Part shown: positions 30,931-40,917 of the stretch, one piece after another | How positions within the stretch are numbered: position 1 is the stretch's first letter | How the letters are laid out: every line of letters starts with the position of its first letter | Origin: Phytophthora hibernalis | Lineage: Eukaryota > Oomycota > Peronosporomycetes > Peronosporales > Peronosporaceae | Direction of reading: 5' to 3' | Assembly: GCA_012656075.1 (NCBI GenBank) | Contig: JAAKBF010000089.1 | Coordinates: forward strand, 124,001 to 188,000 | DNA length: 64,000 bases | Program-made: the position numbers and the translations under genes | The notes under the pieces: model-generated | Databases searched by the model: none | What the model was told of the DNA's origin: nothing | Seen by the model: only the letters and a program-made list of their open reading frames with translations

Positions 30931-32614
30931 CTAACGCCAATGCTTCGTCCACGAGAAATGCGACCAGCGTCTGTATCCACGGCGTCTGCTTCTGCTCCTC
31001 GGCGAACCGTTCTCGGTCCAGTCCGAAGAGATCAACGGGTAAAATGGCAGTCTGGCCAGCCTCTCCATCCTCGTCCTCTTCGTCCTGCTCAGCGGTTTGC
31101 ACAGGAGAGGCGGGAGATTCGACGGGGGCCCAAGGGCGGACTCCCCAACTTGGACAGGACCATGTCCTTCCAAGTCCAGGTCAGCGAGTAGGGCAGGTTC
31201 CGCAACTTGGTGCACAGGGTCGTCTTCGTTCTCGTCGTAGTAGTCCAAACCCTCCCCGACTTGGACTTGACGAAGGTCGTCGTTGTCCGAGTCGTTGAAC
31301 AGGTCGGCCATAGTGAAAGCGTTGACGGTAGCCGTGTGTAACCTCGAGAGACCGTCCACGTGGCCCATGCTCGTGCCGGCCTTGTGAAACACCTTGAACC
31401 TCAGCTGTGATAGTTCCATCTCCCACCTTGCCAACTTGGCATTCCCAGTGCGGTTGTTCTCGTTAAAGACCCACACGAGGGCTTTGTGGTCCGTGTACAA
31501 ATCAAACTCTCGTCGGTCTAAATAACAGCGGAACTTCCTAGTTGCCCACACAATTCCCCAGCACTCGATCTCGGACGTGCCGTCCTGCTTGTGGATCCAA
31601 TTTTTCTCTGACCCGACGAGCAGCTTGCTAGCGTAGGCGACCACTCTATCTCGTCCATCCACATGTTGCATTAGGCAGACACCCACGGCCTGCTTTGATG
31701 AGTCGACGAAGAGCTTGAATCGCTTCTTGAAATCAGGATACACTAGGATGGGGGCTCCGCTTAAATTGTAGGAAAGCAGCCTCGCAGTCAGCGTTCCACA
31801 CGAACATTACGCACTTCATTTTGAGACGTTCAATCGGTGCGGAGATTGCAGCGTATCCCGGTATATATCGCCGGAAGTAGCTGGTTAGTCCGAGGAAGGC
31901 CCTCACCGTTTGCAGATCGTGCGGTCTTAGCACGTTCATCACTGCTTTCACCTTTTCGGGGTTCGGCAGGATGCCCGATGGGGTGACGATGTGGCCCAAG
32001 AAGGCGACTTGGTCGCGGCCCCACTTGCACATTCCCATTTTGAGCTTGAACCCGGCTTCCCTGAAGCGTTCCAGCACCTGCTTTAGGTGGGCCAGATGAG
32101 TCGGGAAGTCATTGCTGAAAACCACGCAGTCGTCAAGATACACAAGGCAGGTCCTCCACTTAAGATCGATCAATACATTTTCCATGAGTCGCTCGAAGGC
32201 CGGTACTGCGTTGCATAAGCCGAAAGGCATCACTAACCACTCGAAAAGACTGTATTTGCAGGTGAACGCGGTCTTCTCCGCGCTGGCAGCGGCCATCGGG
32301 ACGTTCCAGTAGCCAGAGGCTATATCCATCGTCGAAAAGAGCTTCGCATTCCCCAAGACATCCAGAATGTCATTAATGAGGGGTATAGGGTAGCAATCTT
32401 TGATCATCACAGCATTCAGTCTCCTGTAGTCAATGCAGAAACGGATTCCACCGTCGGGTTTCCGGATCATCAAGACCGGACTAGCCCACGGACTCATCGA
32501 CGGTCTGATCAACCCCTGCTCGAGATATTGTCGTATCTCAGCTTCCATCACGTCTCCTTCGGCTCTCAGACTCGTCGCCACGGACGTCATCGGTGAGGTC
32601 TCTGGCCTGACCAC
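30931..32614 (-). pseudogene. Element A reverse transcriptase and RNase H
   Basis: The RT reads IRQYLEQGLIRPSMSPWASP, DGGIRFCIDYRRLNAV, STMDIASGYWNVPMA, FEWLVMPFGLCNAVPAFERL and the active site CLVYLDDCVVFSND (about 32120-32150). The thumb/connection reads LGHIVTPSGILPNPEKVKAV. RNase H follows with FKLFVDSSKQAVGVCLMQ, YASKLLVGSEKNW and TDHKALVWVF, with a frame change at about 31740. RT starts directly next to the inverted segment at 32620. Confidence 0.85.
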
Positions 32615-32619
32615 AGTGT

Positions 32620-33130
32620 TGGTGGAGGGTTAGCCTGAGCTGGACGACACGGTGAAGATTGCCCGTACGCTATGCACCGTTCACGACGGCATAGTGATCG
32701 TAGATATGTGCAACGCGTCGGTCGAGGACGTAGTCCTGAAGAAAGGCACGCTCCTGGCTGCATCTACTGTAGTTCCGGCGACGGCGTTCGCAGTCCGGGG
32801 TACTCGCACCACGCCCGCTGAACAACATGTGTCGTCCGGATCATCGTGGGTGAGCTCTGTGTTGTGCACGGTTGTGGCTCCTGCGATCCCGTCGGACGGC
32901 CTAATGCCGGGACTGGCCAAGGGAAAAGAGGTCGAGATCGACTTTGCGGACTCGAAGCTGGGCGTGAACAGCGCACGCTATTCGCCACACTGCTCCGGTC
33001 GTACGAAGACATGTTTGTCGAGACGCCACTGACGCCAGGGCGCACTGACCTACTGGAATTCTCGATTGACACCGGTACTCATACACCGCTGAAACAACGC
33101 CCGTACCGAGTGTCGAGAGGGCCGAAGCCG
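32620..33130 (+). pseudogene. Inverted segment of element A pol (protease-RT linker on the wrong strand)
   Basis: Here the plus strand, not the minus strand, carries the gypsy protein sequence: VKIARTLCTVHDGIVIVDMC, KKGTLLAASTVVPA, then FATLLRSYEDMFVETPLTPG and LLEFSIDTGTHTPLKQRPYR, the conserved lead-in to RT. Both neighbours (protease at 33150-33583 and RT below 32614) are on the minus strand. The block of about 510 bp has thus been inverted in place. GCCGAAG words lie at both junctions on opposite strands. Confidence 0.8.
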
Positions 33131-33149
33131 CACTGTCGCGCTCAGGCGC

Positions 33150-33583
33150 GAGTTGAACATCTGCTTTACGCGAGGCGACCCCAGTTGGAATACCTCGTGG
33201 GTGTCGTTTAGCGTCATGGTGTTGTCCTCCAAATCGATCACCGCGCGGTATGCCTTCAGCGTGTCCGTGCCCAAGATCGCGTTCACGTGTAGTTGATCTA
33301 CCACTACGAAGGGACGCATCTTCTCCTGCGAGCCCAGCCGCACTGGTAGGTCGATCACACCGCGAATCTTTATCTTCTGGCCCGATACGCCCTTTAGGCT
33401 ACCAGGATACGGCCGCATGGGTTGGTGGAGGCGTCCGAGGCGACGAACGACTTTCGAGTCGACGAGAATCGACGTAGCCCCAGTGTCCACGAGCATCTCG
33501 CTCCTCAAGCAGTCAATGTAGCCGACAGACACGGCCTCAGCCCCGCCAACCGACCCGATCACTCGTTTTCCGTCTGGAATCAA
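33150..33583 (-). pseudogene. Element A aspartic protease
   Basis: LRSEMLVDTGATSILVDSKV contains the D-T-G catalytic triad. ILGTDTLKAYRAVIDLEDNT near the C-terminus is the usual flap-distal ILG motif. The frame then runs into the inverted segment with unrelated residues. Confidence 0.8.
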
Positions 33584-33689
33584 GCAGTCAGGATCCTCAG
33601 GATCCTTTCCTTGCTCTCCTCGGTGTCGCCAATCACTTCACGCAGTCCAGGTCGGTGCCGTCGTCCGCGACAGTCACGGTCGCGCACTA

Positions 33690-35290
33690 CATTAACGTAG
33701 TGACCGATGTCCTCAGCACTTTCAATGAAGGAAGTGTGGTCGCCGAAAGCCTCGGAGCGTCCTGCGTTGAGCGACGAGCAGTCGAACGACACATTTTTGA
33801 CGGGCGGCATCCTGGCCACGTCCGACTTGGTACAGTGGCACGCAGATCCTCGCGCCCGGCGCTTGAGTTCGATAAGGCCAGCCTCACTGTCGTATTCTTC
33901 TCGAACCCGTTGTAGAACCTTTTCAGCAGTTCGTCCTCCGCCGGTCGTCCCCGTAGCAGCACGATGTTTCGAGCACGCTTTTCGAAAGAGGCCTCGTTGG
34001 TCGGGGTGTCACCCGACGCACTCGACGGTCGACGGGCTTCAAGACGTCGCTGTGGCAGGCCAGGCACAACGGGATGGCTTGCACTAGGCCAGGCGGTACA
34101 CCACACCACGAACAAGCGTACGCAGTTTCTGGGGAAGCTCCCATCGTCCGCTGTTCTTAATCGAAGCTTCCACCTTTTCTTGACCACTAGCGACATCAGC
34201 TCCGCCAAGTCGATCGCGATGTTGCGCGCGACGTCGGCTTCCGTAACCGCGGGGAGTACGCGCTCCCTGTATGTCCGCCTAGCTCGCAGGATCTCGTCGC
34301 TCACGACGTCTGTTCCACCTCCGACGTCACGATGATCCGAGTTCTCGGTCATCGCAGCCTCGACCGCGGCGACGTACTTCTCGTTGGCGCCTCGGAAGTC
34401 TCGGTTAGCCCGCTTGGCCTCCTCAGAGGTGGCCAATGTGTTCTTGTACCACCTCATCCTGTACTCAGGTGTCGACAGAGGGCCAGGAGAAGTGTCCTTG
34501 GTCCGAGATAGAGTCTCGATAGGAATGTCCATCAGTGCGCTGAGCTCAGCCAGCGTGGATTCTTTTTGTAGCACAGCGTTCTTCTCTACGCGCCGCATCA
34601 GCTCCACTTCGTCTAGAGAGTATAGTCTCTCCTCTAACTCCTTCTCATATTCTTCCTTTTCCTCGGATATAGGAGACGGCGTTCCTCTTTCCAGCGCCTC
34701 CAGTTCCTCAGTCTCAAACGACCGCGCATATAACGGAACGGTATCCACGGTAGCCGCTTCCGGCTCTTCCGGTACGACATCCTCTTTCTTCGGATCACTC
34801 GTCAGTATGGACTCACTTCCTTGCTCGGTGACGGCTACGAAGCTTGCCATCACCGTGACGTCCGCATCCTCGCGCGACGTCTTGAGAGCGTCCACAGCAC
34901 TCACTCCAGCCCCAGTTCCAGGCTCTTCACCTCCATCATCCCTGACGGCGCACCCGCGGGCGCGTCCAGTGCCACCACGGCACTCTTCATAGCCCCTAGC
35001 TCAGGCACTTCACCTTCATCCTCTTCGACGGCGCTCCCCGCGGCGCGTCCAGTGCCGCCGCGGCACTCTTCGTAGCCCCTAGCTTGGGCACTTCACCTTC
35101 ATCATCTTCGACGGCGCTCCTCGCGGGCGCGTCTAGTAATTCTTCCTCCGATGGGTGGGGCACTGCATGTTCACTAGTTTCAAAATTGACGTTAGTCTTC
35201 ACCTCCTCTGCTGTTGGGCCCGTGTAGCTATCCGTGCTACTAGTAGCGGTGCGCTCGGCAGGTTCATCCCCATTAGGTCCTTCCACGCGA
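33690..35290 (-). pseudogene. Element A Gag-Pol linker region with acidic domain
   Basis: A 400-residue open frame (34904 down to 33690) contains acidic, coiled-coil-like sequence (FETEELEALERGTPSPISEE, KELEERLYSLDEVELMRRVE) and RRTYRERVLPAVTEADVARN. Upstream, 34996-35286 encodes an Asp/Glu/Ala-rich part that includes a tandem repeat. This lies between the CCHC fingers and the protease, and I know no enzymatic function for it. It is probably structural Gag or spacer sequence. Confidence 0.5.
34935..35135. repeat. Tandem minisatellite (about 72 bp unit) in element A
   Basis: The pattern GACGGCGC...CGCGGGCGCGTCCAGTGCC...GGCACTCTTC.TAGCCCCTAGCT..GGCACTTCACCTTCATC repeats about 2.5 times. On the minus strand it encodes repeats of the type DEGEVPKLGATKSAAAALDA. 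Confidence 0.6.
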
Positions 35291-35693
35291 TCACAGTTCT
35301 TCGCGGTGGACAGTCCCCATTCGTGTCAGTAGTAAATTCTAGGTCTCCGCGACCCTCCTAAAGTAGAGTTCTCCACGGTGGCAAAGTAGGCCGACCGTAT
35401 GTAGTTTTCATCCGTAGTTTCATGCATTACCGGCCTCGTAGCCGGAGTGCTCAAGTTGTTCGTCTCGTAGTAATCATTTTCCATTGTTTCGTAGTTTTGT
35501 GTAGTATTCTCCACGAACACAACCGGTTCCTCCCACGTCGGAGCGTACACATTGTTCCTTTCATATCCTTCGTTTCCCCATTCTTCATAGTTGCCAGTTA
35601 CGGCTCCAGTCATTCCTTCCCATTCGGGCGCACCCAAAGCTACACTCACCGTTCTCGGAGTGACGCTAGCGGGAGACCCATACGCGGCCGTTC

Positions 35694-37930
35694 TTAGACA
35701 AGAGGTAGGGGTGGCACTCCCTTCCCCTTCCTCCTGCCCCCATCATTGCCTCGACGGAGGTCCTCCTTGTCCAGCAACCTTGCCGACGTCAACATCGGGC
35801 ACTGCGCTGCAAGGTGTTCGAGACTTTGACAGACGTAGCAAGGCATCGCTCTACGGCCCGGGGCCGTATTGTTGAACGACTGCTGTCCATCACCTTGTGG
35901 ACGGGCTCCGAATTGCTGCTGGAGCCCGAATTGCTGCGCCCGCCGTACTGCTGTTGGTTTCCGTACTGTTGAGTGTCTTGTTGACTCTGCTGACTCTGTT
36001 GGCCTCGTGGGCCCCCGTAACCCCGGTTGTAGCTCTGGCGTGTTGGTTCCAAGCATTCAACGCGGAAATGCCCATTTAATTTGCAGTTAGAACAGAACGC
36101 GTGCTGGCGTTTGCATTCATTTCGGCCGTGTCCGGCCGAATGGCACCGTCCACATACGGTGATTCCCTCGCGCGTTCCATTTCCGGGCCCATCCGGATGC
36201 CCTTGATGAATACAGGCGGGTGACCACCGTTCCCTTGGTCAGGAGCGCCCTGACCCATGGGATCGTCGTACGCTGCCGACACCAATTCCTGCCGAGCCCG
36301 AGGCGAACGTGGCGAACGAGCCATTTGCTGTTGTTGCTGTAGGAGTCAGTTCTGCGTTTGCTGCATCATTGACATCATCTGCGTCATGATGGCGTTGTCG
36401 GCTTCGCCGGATCATCCGCGAAGTCCGCGTCGTGCTCGACAGGCAAGTGCATGTTTTTATACAGGAGTACGGCCACGGCTTGAGAGATCGAATTCACCAT
36501 GGAGGTGCTCAGCGCCGACTTCCACTCTCGATTTCTCAACCCCGATAAGAAGTACTGATATCTCATGGTGGGGTCGCTGCACTGGGCAGCGTCGCAGAGC
36601 TCCGAAATCATGTCGCCCCATACTTCGGCGGACATGCCTCTCGGACGCTTGGTAGTCTTCAACCGTTCAATTAATTGTAAAGGCGTTTGACAGATAAATT
36701 GGTTGTGAAATCGCGTTCGGAGAGTTTCGAAGTCGTGGATCTGGGAATGCATCCACCAGTCTTCCCCCTCTTGCCCTTTAAGCATTCTCGAAAAGCGCTC
36801 AATCGCAGAGAAGGTTCCAGGCCCCTGTGGCTCCCTCGAAGCCGTCCCAAAACGTCTGAGCCTTTTCCACGGAGGCCCCGTCCGAGTAGAACGGTTGAAT
36901 CATCTTGACAGCATTATTGATATGAGATGGCATACCGCCATCAGAGGCGAAGTTGTTGTTGCTGCTGTGTTTGCTGGTCCGGGTACGCAGGGGCGTATTG
37001 GCCAGGGTGCGTGGGCAGCACGTGTTCCATCTTCATGTCCATCTGAGCCGTGTGTTGGCTATCAGCCGTGCCAGACCGTCCTTGGGAAGCGTTCACTGCC
37101 CCGCCCCATGTTTGCGGGGCAGCTCCTGAAGTAGAGGCGTATGACGAACTTGCGCTCTGTGGGCGAGGTGCCTGCTGGTAGACGACGTTCGGTAGCCCTA
37201 AGTTGGGGGAGTTGGCCTCAGCCAGAGAGAATCCCCGTAAGATGCAATGGCCATTGTCCGTCCCTCGCCGGAGTGTGCGCCTCTTGAGGAGGGCGCGCTC
37301 GCCTGCTGGCACGCTCGAGGGTCGCTCCACGACTGGTACGGGTGAAGGGGGCCGGGCTGTTGACCCCATCCAACATCTTGGTAGTGGACCGACTTGGGCT
37401 GGGTTCTCGGGTCGCCGCCCTGAGGTTGGCCACCTTGGCCGACTGCACCGGTCGCAGGGGCTTGAGAAGCGCCGGTCGCCTGCCCGTGGTCGACGTTGCT
37501 GGTCGGCACACCGGCCGTAGGAGCCGTGGTCGCAGTAGTCGTCGGGACCCCGCTCGACGTAGTTGGTGCCGTACTCGCGGTCGCAGGAGGTCCCGATCCA
37601 CCTGCCAGAGCAGTCACGGCTCTGCACCGTGCTCCTCACGGTACTTAACCCTTGCGGGGTCGACAAATCAGGTCGAAGTGGGTCCGTCAACGCGGGACTG
37701 GGCGCGCCCGTCCTCCTCGGGGCACTCGTTCCTGACGGAATAGGGGTGGTCACAGAGGCACCCGTAGTAGCTTCGGTCTGGTCTTCAGTCACTTGTTCAG
37801 TGGTCTGAACCACGTCGGTGTCTTCAGAGTCGAACGCTTCGCTGACAGCGTCTCCAAACTCGTCCCTCTCCTCGCACGGTCCTACGCGAGGCCATAATCC
37901 CTTCTCAAGCAAGCAGCTACCCTGTTTCTC
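35694..37930 (-). pseudogene. Element A Gag with CCHC zinc knuckles
   Basis: CYVCQSLEHLAAQC (about 35800) and FCSNCKLNGHFRVEC (about 36080) are Cys-x2-Cys-x4-His-x4-Cys knuckles, and HSAGHGRNECKRQH suggests a third. The capsid-like retrotransposon Gag domain is at 36384-36785 (FETLRTRFHNQFICQ, YQYFLSGLRNREWKSAL), with Gln-rich and Pro/Thr-rich segments N-terminal to it up to the 5' LTR. Several frame changes are present. Confidence 0.75.
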
Positions 37931-37937
37931 CACCAAA

Positions 37938-38522
37938 TGTCCCCTGCTAGTCCCTGCGGGGTCGGTAGCTGGTAGATGGTGCTTAGGGAGATGTAGTTGT
38001 AGATGCCTTTGGAGTACGAGTGAAGGGGGTAAAGTAGTCAAAGAAGAAGTTTTAAAGTCTGTGTTTCGTTCTTGAGTAGTGAGTAGTTGCAGGAAAAGCA
38101 CGAGTGAGAAGTAGTGCTAGAGCGCACGCTACAAGGACCTATCCTCCTAGACTCGACACGCCTTCCTAAACGCTAGTAGAGAGTACAAATAAAACAAGAC
38201 AACATAGCAAACGTGCCATCCGTCCTCGCGATAGCACTCATCAGTAGGGGTCCGTAGTTGTGCGCGATTCACGAGCGCGTGGCCGTCCTGGTGTCGCCTC
38301 GCCGCAGGTACTGTACAATTGTCAGCCAATTCAGCGCGTCTTCCCTCTTCCGAGGTCTAGGTCGCCGAGCAGCTTCGTCGATTGTACGTCCTGGGGCACG
38401 AGAACGGCGCGTCAGGGCTTGTATCCGCCGGACCGCAAGACGGGACCGCGCCGAGTTCGGGGTTCACGGGTCCGTAAGACTCGGGGTCCTGGCAGCCGAC
38501 CCGTATTTCCGGGTACGGGACA
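37938..38522 (-). repeat. 5' LTR of element A
   Basis: It is the partner of 17448-18031. On the minus strand it is followed by TT and then TGGTGGAGAAAC, a primer-binding-site-like sequence. Its outer flank is GTCAG. Confidence 0.9.
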
Positions 38523-39421
38523 GTCAGCTGCCTTGGTTACAAACTGCTTCATCATCACAGGAATGTCCTTGTATAGTGATTTGAGGGACTCCCATGAGTC
38601 CTTAATTGGCTCCAGAGCTTTCCACCCTACCAGTATCTCGTAACACCGCTTTGTCGAATTCCACCGGTGATCTTTGAGTTCAGCGACCGTGAGGACAATA
38701 CCCTGAGCAGCCACGTGCTCACGGATTTCCTCCGTCTCCTCAAAAGACTCATCGGCGTAGAACTTCCAGCGTGAAGCGTGCACGTCTGATTCCGCGCCAG
38801 TCACTAGGTGCTGCACGCGAGATGAGTGTCCGTCTGTCCCCACCACTTGGTACGGACCAATCCAGGTGACTAGAAGCTTGTCGTTGTGTTTTGATCCACT
38901 CTGGATCAAAGGACGTAGTCACCAACGTCGAAGTTCGCCAACCTGGTTTCCTTCTGCATATTCTGGTTCCGCTTGGCTTGCTCCGACCTTGCCGTCTGCG
39001 CCTTTCTGTGCATCTCCTGTACACGAGTACGCAGTACGGACAATCTCCGTTCAAGATTTCCAGATGTCAAGTCAATCGTGACGTGATTTCCTGTCTCGCT
39101 GTCGAGCCCGAAGTCGAGTGGGGATACAGCGGGCAGAACTCAAAACAGTTCTACTGGGGCTTTGTTGGCAAGAGACGGCACCGGGGTGTGGTCCAGACTG
39201 GCCTGCACCACCGGGACGAAATGAGTCCAATTTCGGATGCCAACCTTGCCTTCAAGGCACATAGCCCTCAAAACCTGAACAATGTCCCTGTTCAGTCTCT
39301 CGATGAATCCATTTATCCATGGGCAGTACGCCACAGTAAAACGCTGGTTTCTGTCCAAACGCCTTGCCACCTCAACCACCAACTTTGAAGAAGCAGATGA
39401 GGTGTAGCGACACTTGCCCAT
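38523..39421 (-). pseudogene. Element B integrase C-terminal half and chromodomain
   Basis: VVEVARRLDRNQRFTVAYCP and WINGFIERLNRDIVQVLRAM give the second half of the integrase core with its Glu (about 39310-39390). After frame changes the sequence continues DKLLVTWIGPYQVVGTDGHS and the chromodomain HRWNSTKRCYEILVGWKALE, DSWESLKSLYKDIPVMMKQF. Chromodomains guide such integrases to marked chromatin. The frame is continuous with 17447-17410 across element A. Confidence 0.8.
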
Positions 39422-39441
39422 AGAAGAAATACGATGGTATA

Positions 39442-40640
39442 TTGTTTCGTCAATCTCCTTTTACTAACTTCTCTCTAGTGATCTACGAAGAGGAACACGC
39501 TGCAAAATGCCCAAGCTCTATGCCTACTGGTACACCGGTGTCTACGCTTACTGGCTCGCCGTTACTAGATCCTTCTGCTCCCCTGACGCCAACTCCAACT
39601 GGTACATCGACTTCTACGGGTACGTCGACGCCAACTCCAACTGGCACATCTACAACTACTAATACGCTGTCGTATGCTTGCAGGTTCACCGGCACAAGCG
39701 CCTCCTGCTTCCCCGATGCCAACTCCAACTGGTACATCGACTTCTACGGGTACGTCGACGCCAACTCCAACTGGCACATCTACAACAACTAATACACTGT
39801 CGTGTATGCTTGCAGGTTCATCGGCACAAGCGCCTCCTGCTACCCCGATGTCAACCCCAACTGGTACATGGACTTCTACTGATACACCAGCGTCTACTGC
39901 ATCGGCTACGCATACGGCCCGTTCTCCTACTCATACATTATCGACGCGTGCTCGTGCTAGTACACCATCCCGCGCTCCGGCCAAAGCGTCGACTAATTCC
40001 AAGAAACGTTATCAGTCTCCTGCTAAAGGCACCGACACAGTGCTGGCCAAGTCACCAGCGAAGTCTCGGGTCCAGGCTCGAGCCAAGCTTAGAACAGGCT
40101 CACAACCCAAGTCGCCGGCAAAGCTTCGCTCCAAGCCCCCCGCCGCCAAAGCCCCAGCAAAAATCCTCGTACACTTTCAAAGAGGTCGGTGAGAAAAGCT
40201 ACAGATGCTACCCCTTCTCCGAGACCACCCTGTTGAGCCGTTGTGTCGGATACAGCTCGTCAGAGGCTGGTAACAGCCGAGTCGGTCTACATATTACATG
40301 GAAACGATCGAATGGGATCGGGGACGACGAGGAGTTCTTCGTGGACGATGACGAGGATAGTGACGTTGAAGCGACCAGCGAGAGCTCCGTCAGTGAAGAT
40401 GAAGCAACCAGTGGCGAGGAAGATGCTGTAGATCTATTAGCTGGAATGGCGTATTTGGTACAGTATAACAAAGATGTTGATCTTACTGCCGTCCTGTATC
40501 TACCACAACGGGTTCTCTATTTTTCAGGTAACTCGCTAAGGTGTGCTGTCGTCTGGCTCGCCTCGTGCCCTCGCCTCAGAACATTCGACGCAGTAGAAAG
40601 TTGTCTCCCACGGATTCTTGCCTGGTCGAAGCAGTTTTGA
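39442..40640 (+). CDS. Thr/Pro-repeat, Lys-Pro-Ala-rich and acidic ORF inside the insertion
   Basis: A Thr/Ser/Pro-rich part (TPTPTGTSTSTGTSTPTPTG) is repeated with a 130 bp period. It is followed in the same region by a basic, SPAK-rich stretch (KSPAKSRVQARAKLRTGSQP), similar in flavour to linker-histone tails. After a frame change near 40180 a third part follows: FKEVGEKSYRCYPFSETTLL, GLHITWKRSNGIGDDEEFFV, a Ser/Glu-rich acidic block and MAYLVQYNKDVDLTAVLYLP. Similar acidic plus MAYLVQYN text would suit a transposon-borne DNA-binding protein. I do not recognise the family. Confidence 0.4.
39588..39900. repeat. 130 bp tandem repeat, three copies
   Basis: GCCAACTCCAACTGGTACAT recurs at 39588 and 39718, and in diverged form at 39849. 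Each unit encodes PTPTGTSTSTGTS on the plus strand and ends with a CTTGCAGGTTC word. Confidence 0.75.
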
Positions 40641-40917
40641 CCCAGGCCAACTTGTTCACACGATTCCTCTTGGCCACTTGCACGGCTGGCTCTCGAATGA
40701 GCGCGAAAACCGCGCCCGCGTTTTACTAAAAATCCTGGCCACGAATTATTACCCCGAGGTTAGCTACAAGACTTGTAGACTGTAAATTCGCCTGTATCAC
40801 TTCGAATTTGTACGCTTCAACTTAGTGTTTGTATGGAGCAAAATGGACAAAATCATTATCCTGTAGAATAAAGGATACGAAAATCCTAATCCTGTAGAAT
40901 ACAGGACGCGGGGCTAG

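Larger units (their letters stand above)
27890..31102 (-). pseudogene. Element A integrase, split by a Tc1-like insertion
   Basis: The N-terminal zinc site is ETVLHYCHADVFSAHVGQVK with YIRSCSKCGSG (His-His-Cys-Cys, about 30640-30790). The catalytic core follows with VVDAIGH, LLSDRGSNFISELAQSFYE (second Asp, about 30350) and GLEERFNGTLMGMLRML (Glu, about 30270), with a frame change near 30470. The C-terminal part (LEVGEAVWVYQYFRA, then SVIVNRLKRFKGRWSRP) runs to LPTT at 29637. There the 1447 bp Tc1-like element interrupts it, and the protein resumes in frame at 28185 with SFVERLAIGGEEVAF and ends EDELLF at 27890. Confidence 0.85.
17448..38522 (-). mobile_element. Nested 21 kb Ty3/gypsy element (A) with GTCAG target duplication
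   Basis: Two LTRs in the same orientation (17448-18031 and 37938-38522, about 585 bp each) start TGTCCC and end GGGACA. The bases just outside both are GTCAG (17443-17447 and 38523-38527). A polypurine tract (GGGGAGGA on the minus strand, about 18032-18039) abuts the 3' LTR. A TGGTGGAGAAACAGGG stretch after the 5' LTR can serve as primer binding site. Reading 5' to 3' on the minus strand: Gag with CCHC fingers, protease, an inverted segment, RT, RNase H and integrase. A copia element, an antisense ORF and a membrane-protein ORF follow before the 3' LTR. Without the copia and Tc1-like insertions it would be roughly 13 kb. It sits inside the integrase tail of element B. Confidence 0.9.
39422..40917 (+). 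mobile_element. Unclassified 1.5 kb insertion splitting element B integrase
   Basis: The integrase reads on the minus strand down to SDQGTHL at about 40920 and resumes at about 39420 with CRYTSSASSKLVVEV, so this block is foreign to it. Its own protein-coding strand is plus. The right end carries a doubled TCCTGTAGAATA(A/C)AGGA word (40857 and 40891). No convincing terminal inverted repeat or target duplication could be defined (TT at most), so the class is unknown. Confidence 0.55.

Noticed and set aside
39483..39777. Val/Gly-rich minus-strand frames over the 130 bp repeats
   Set aside because: They are complements of the Thr/Pro repeats; any repeat of this base composition yields them.
39588..39900. 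CRISPR-like array from regularly spaced repeats
   Set aside because: The units are 130 bp, coding and contiguous, without unique spacers, in a eukaryotic retroelement context.
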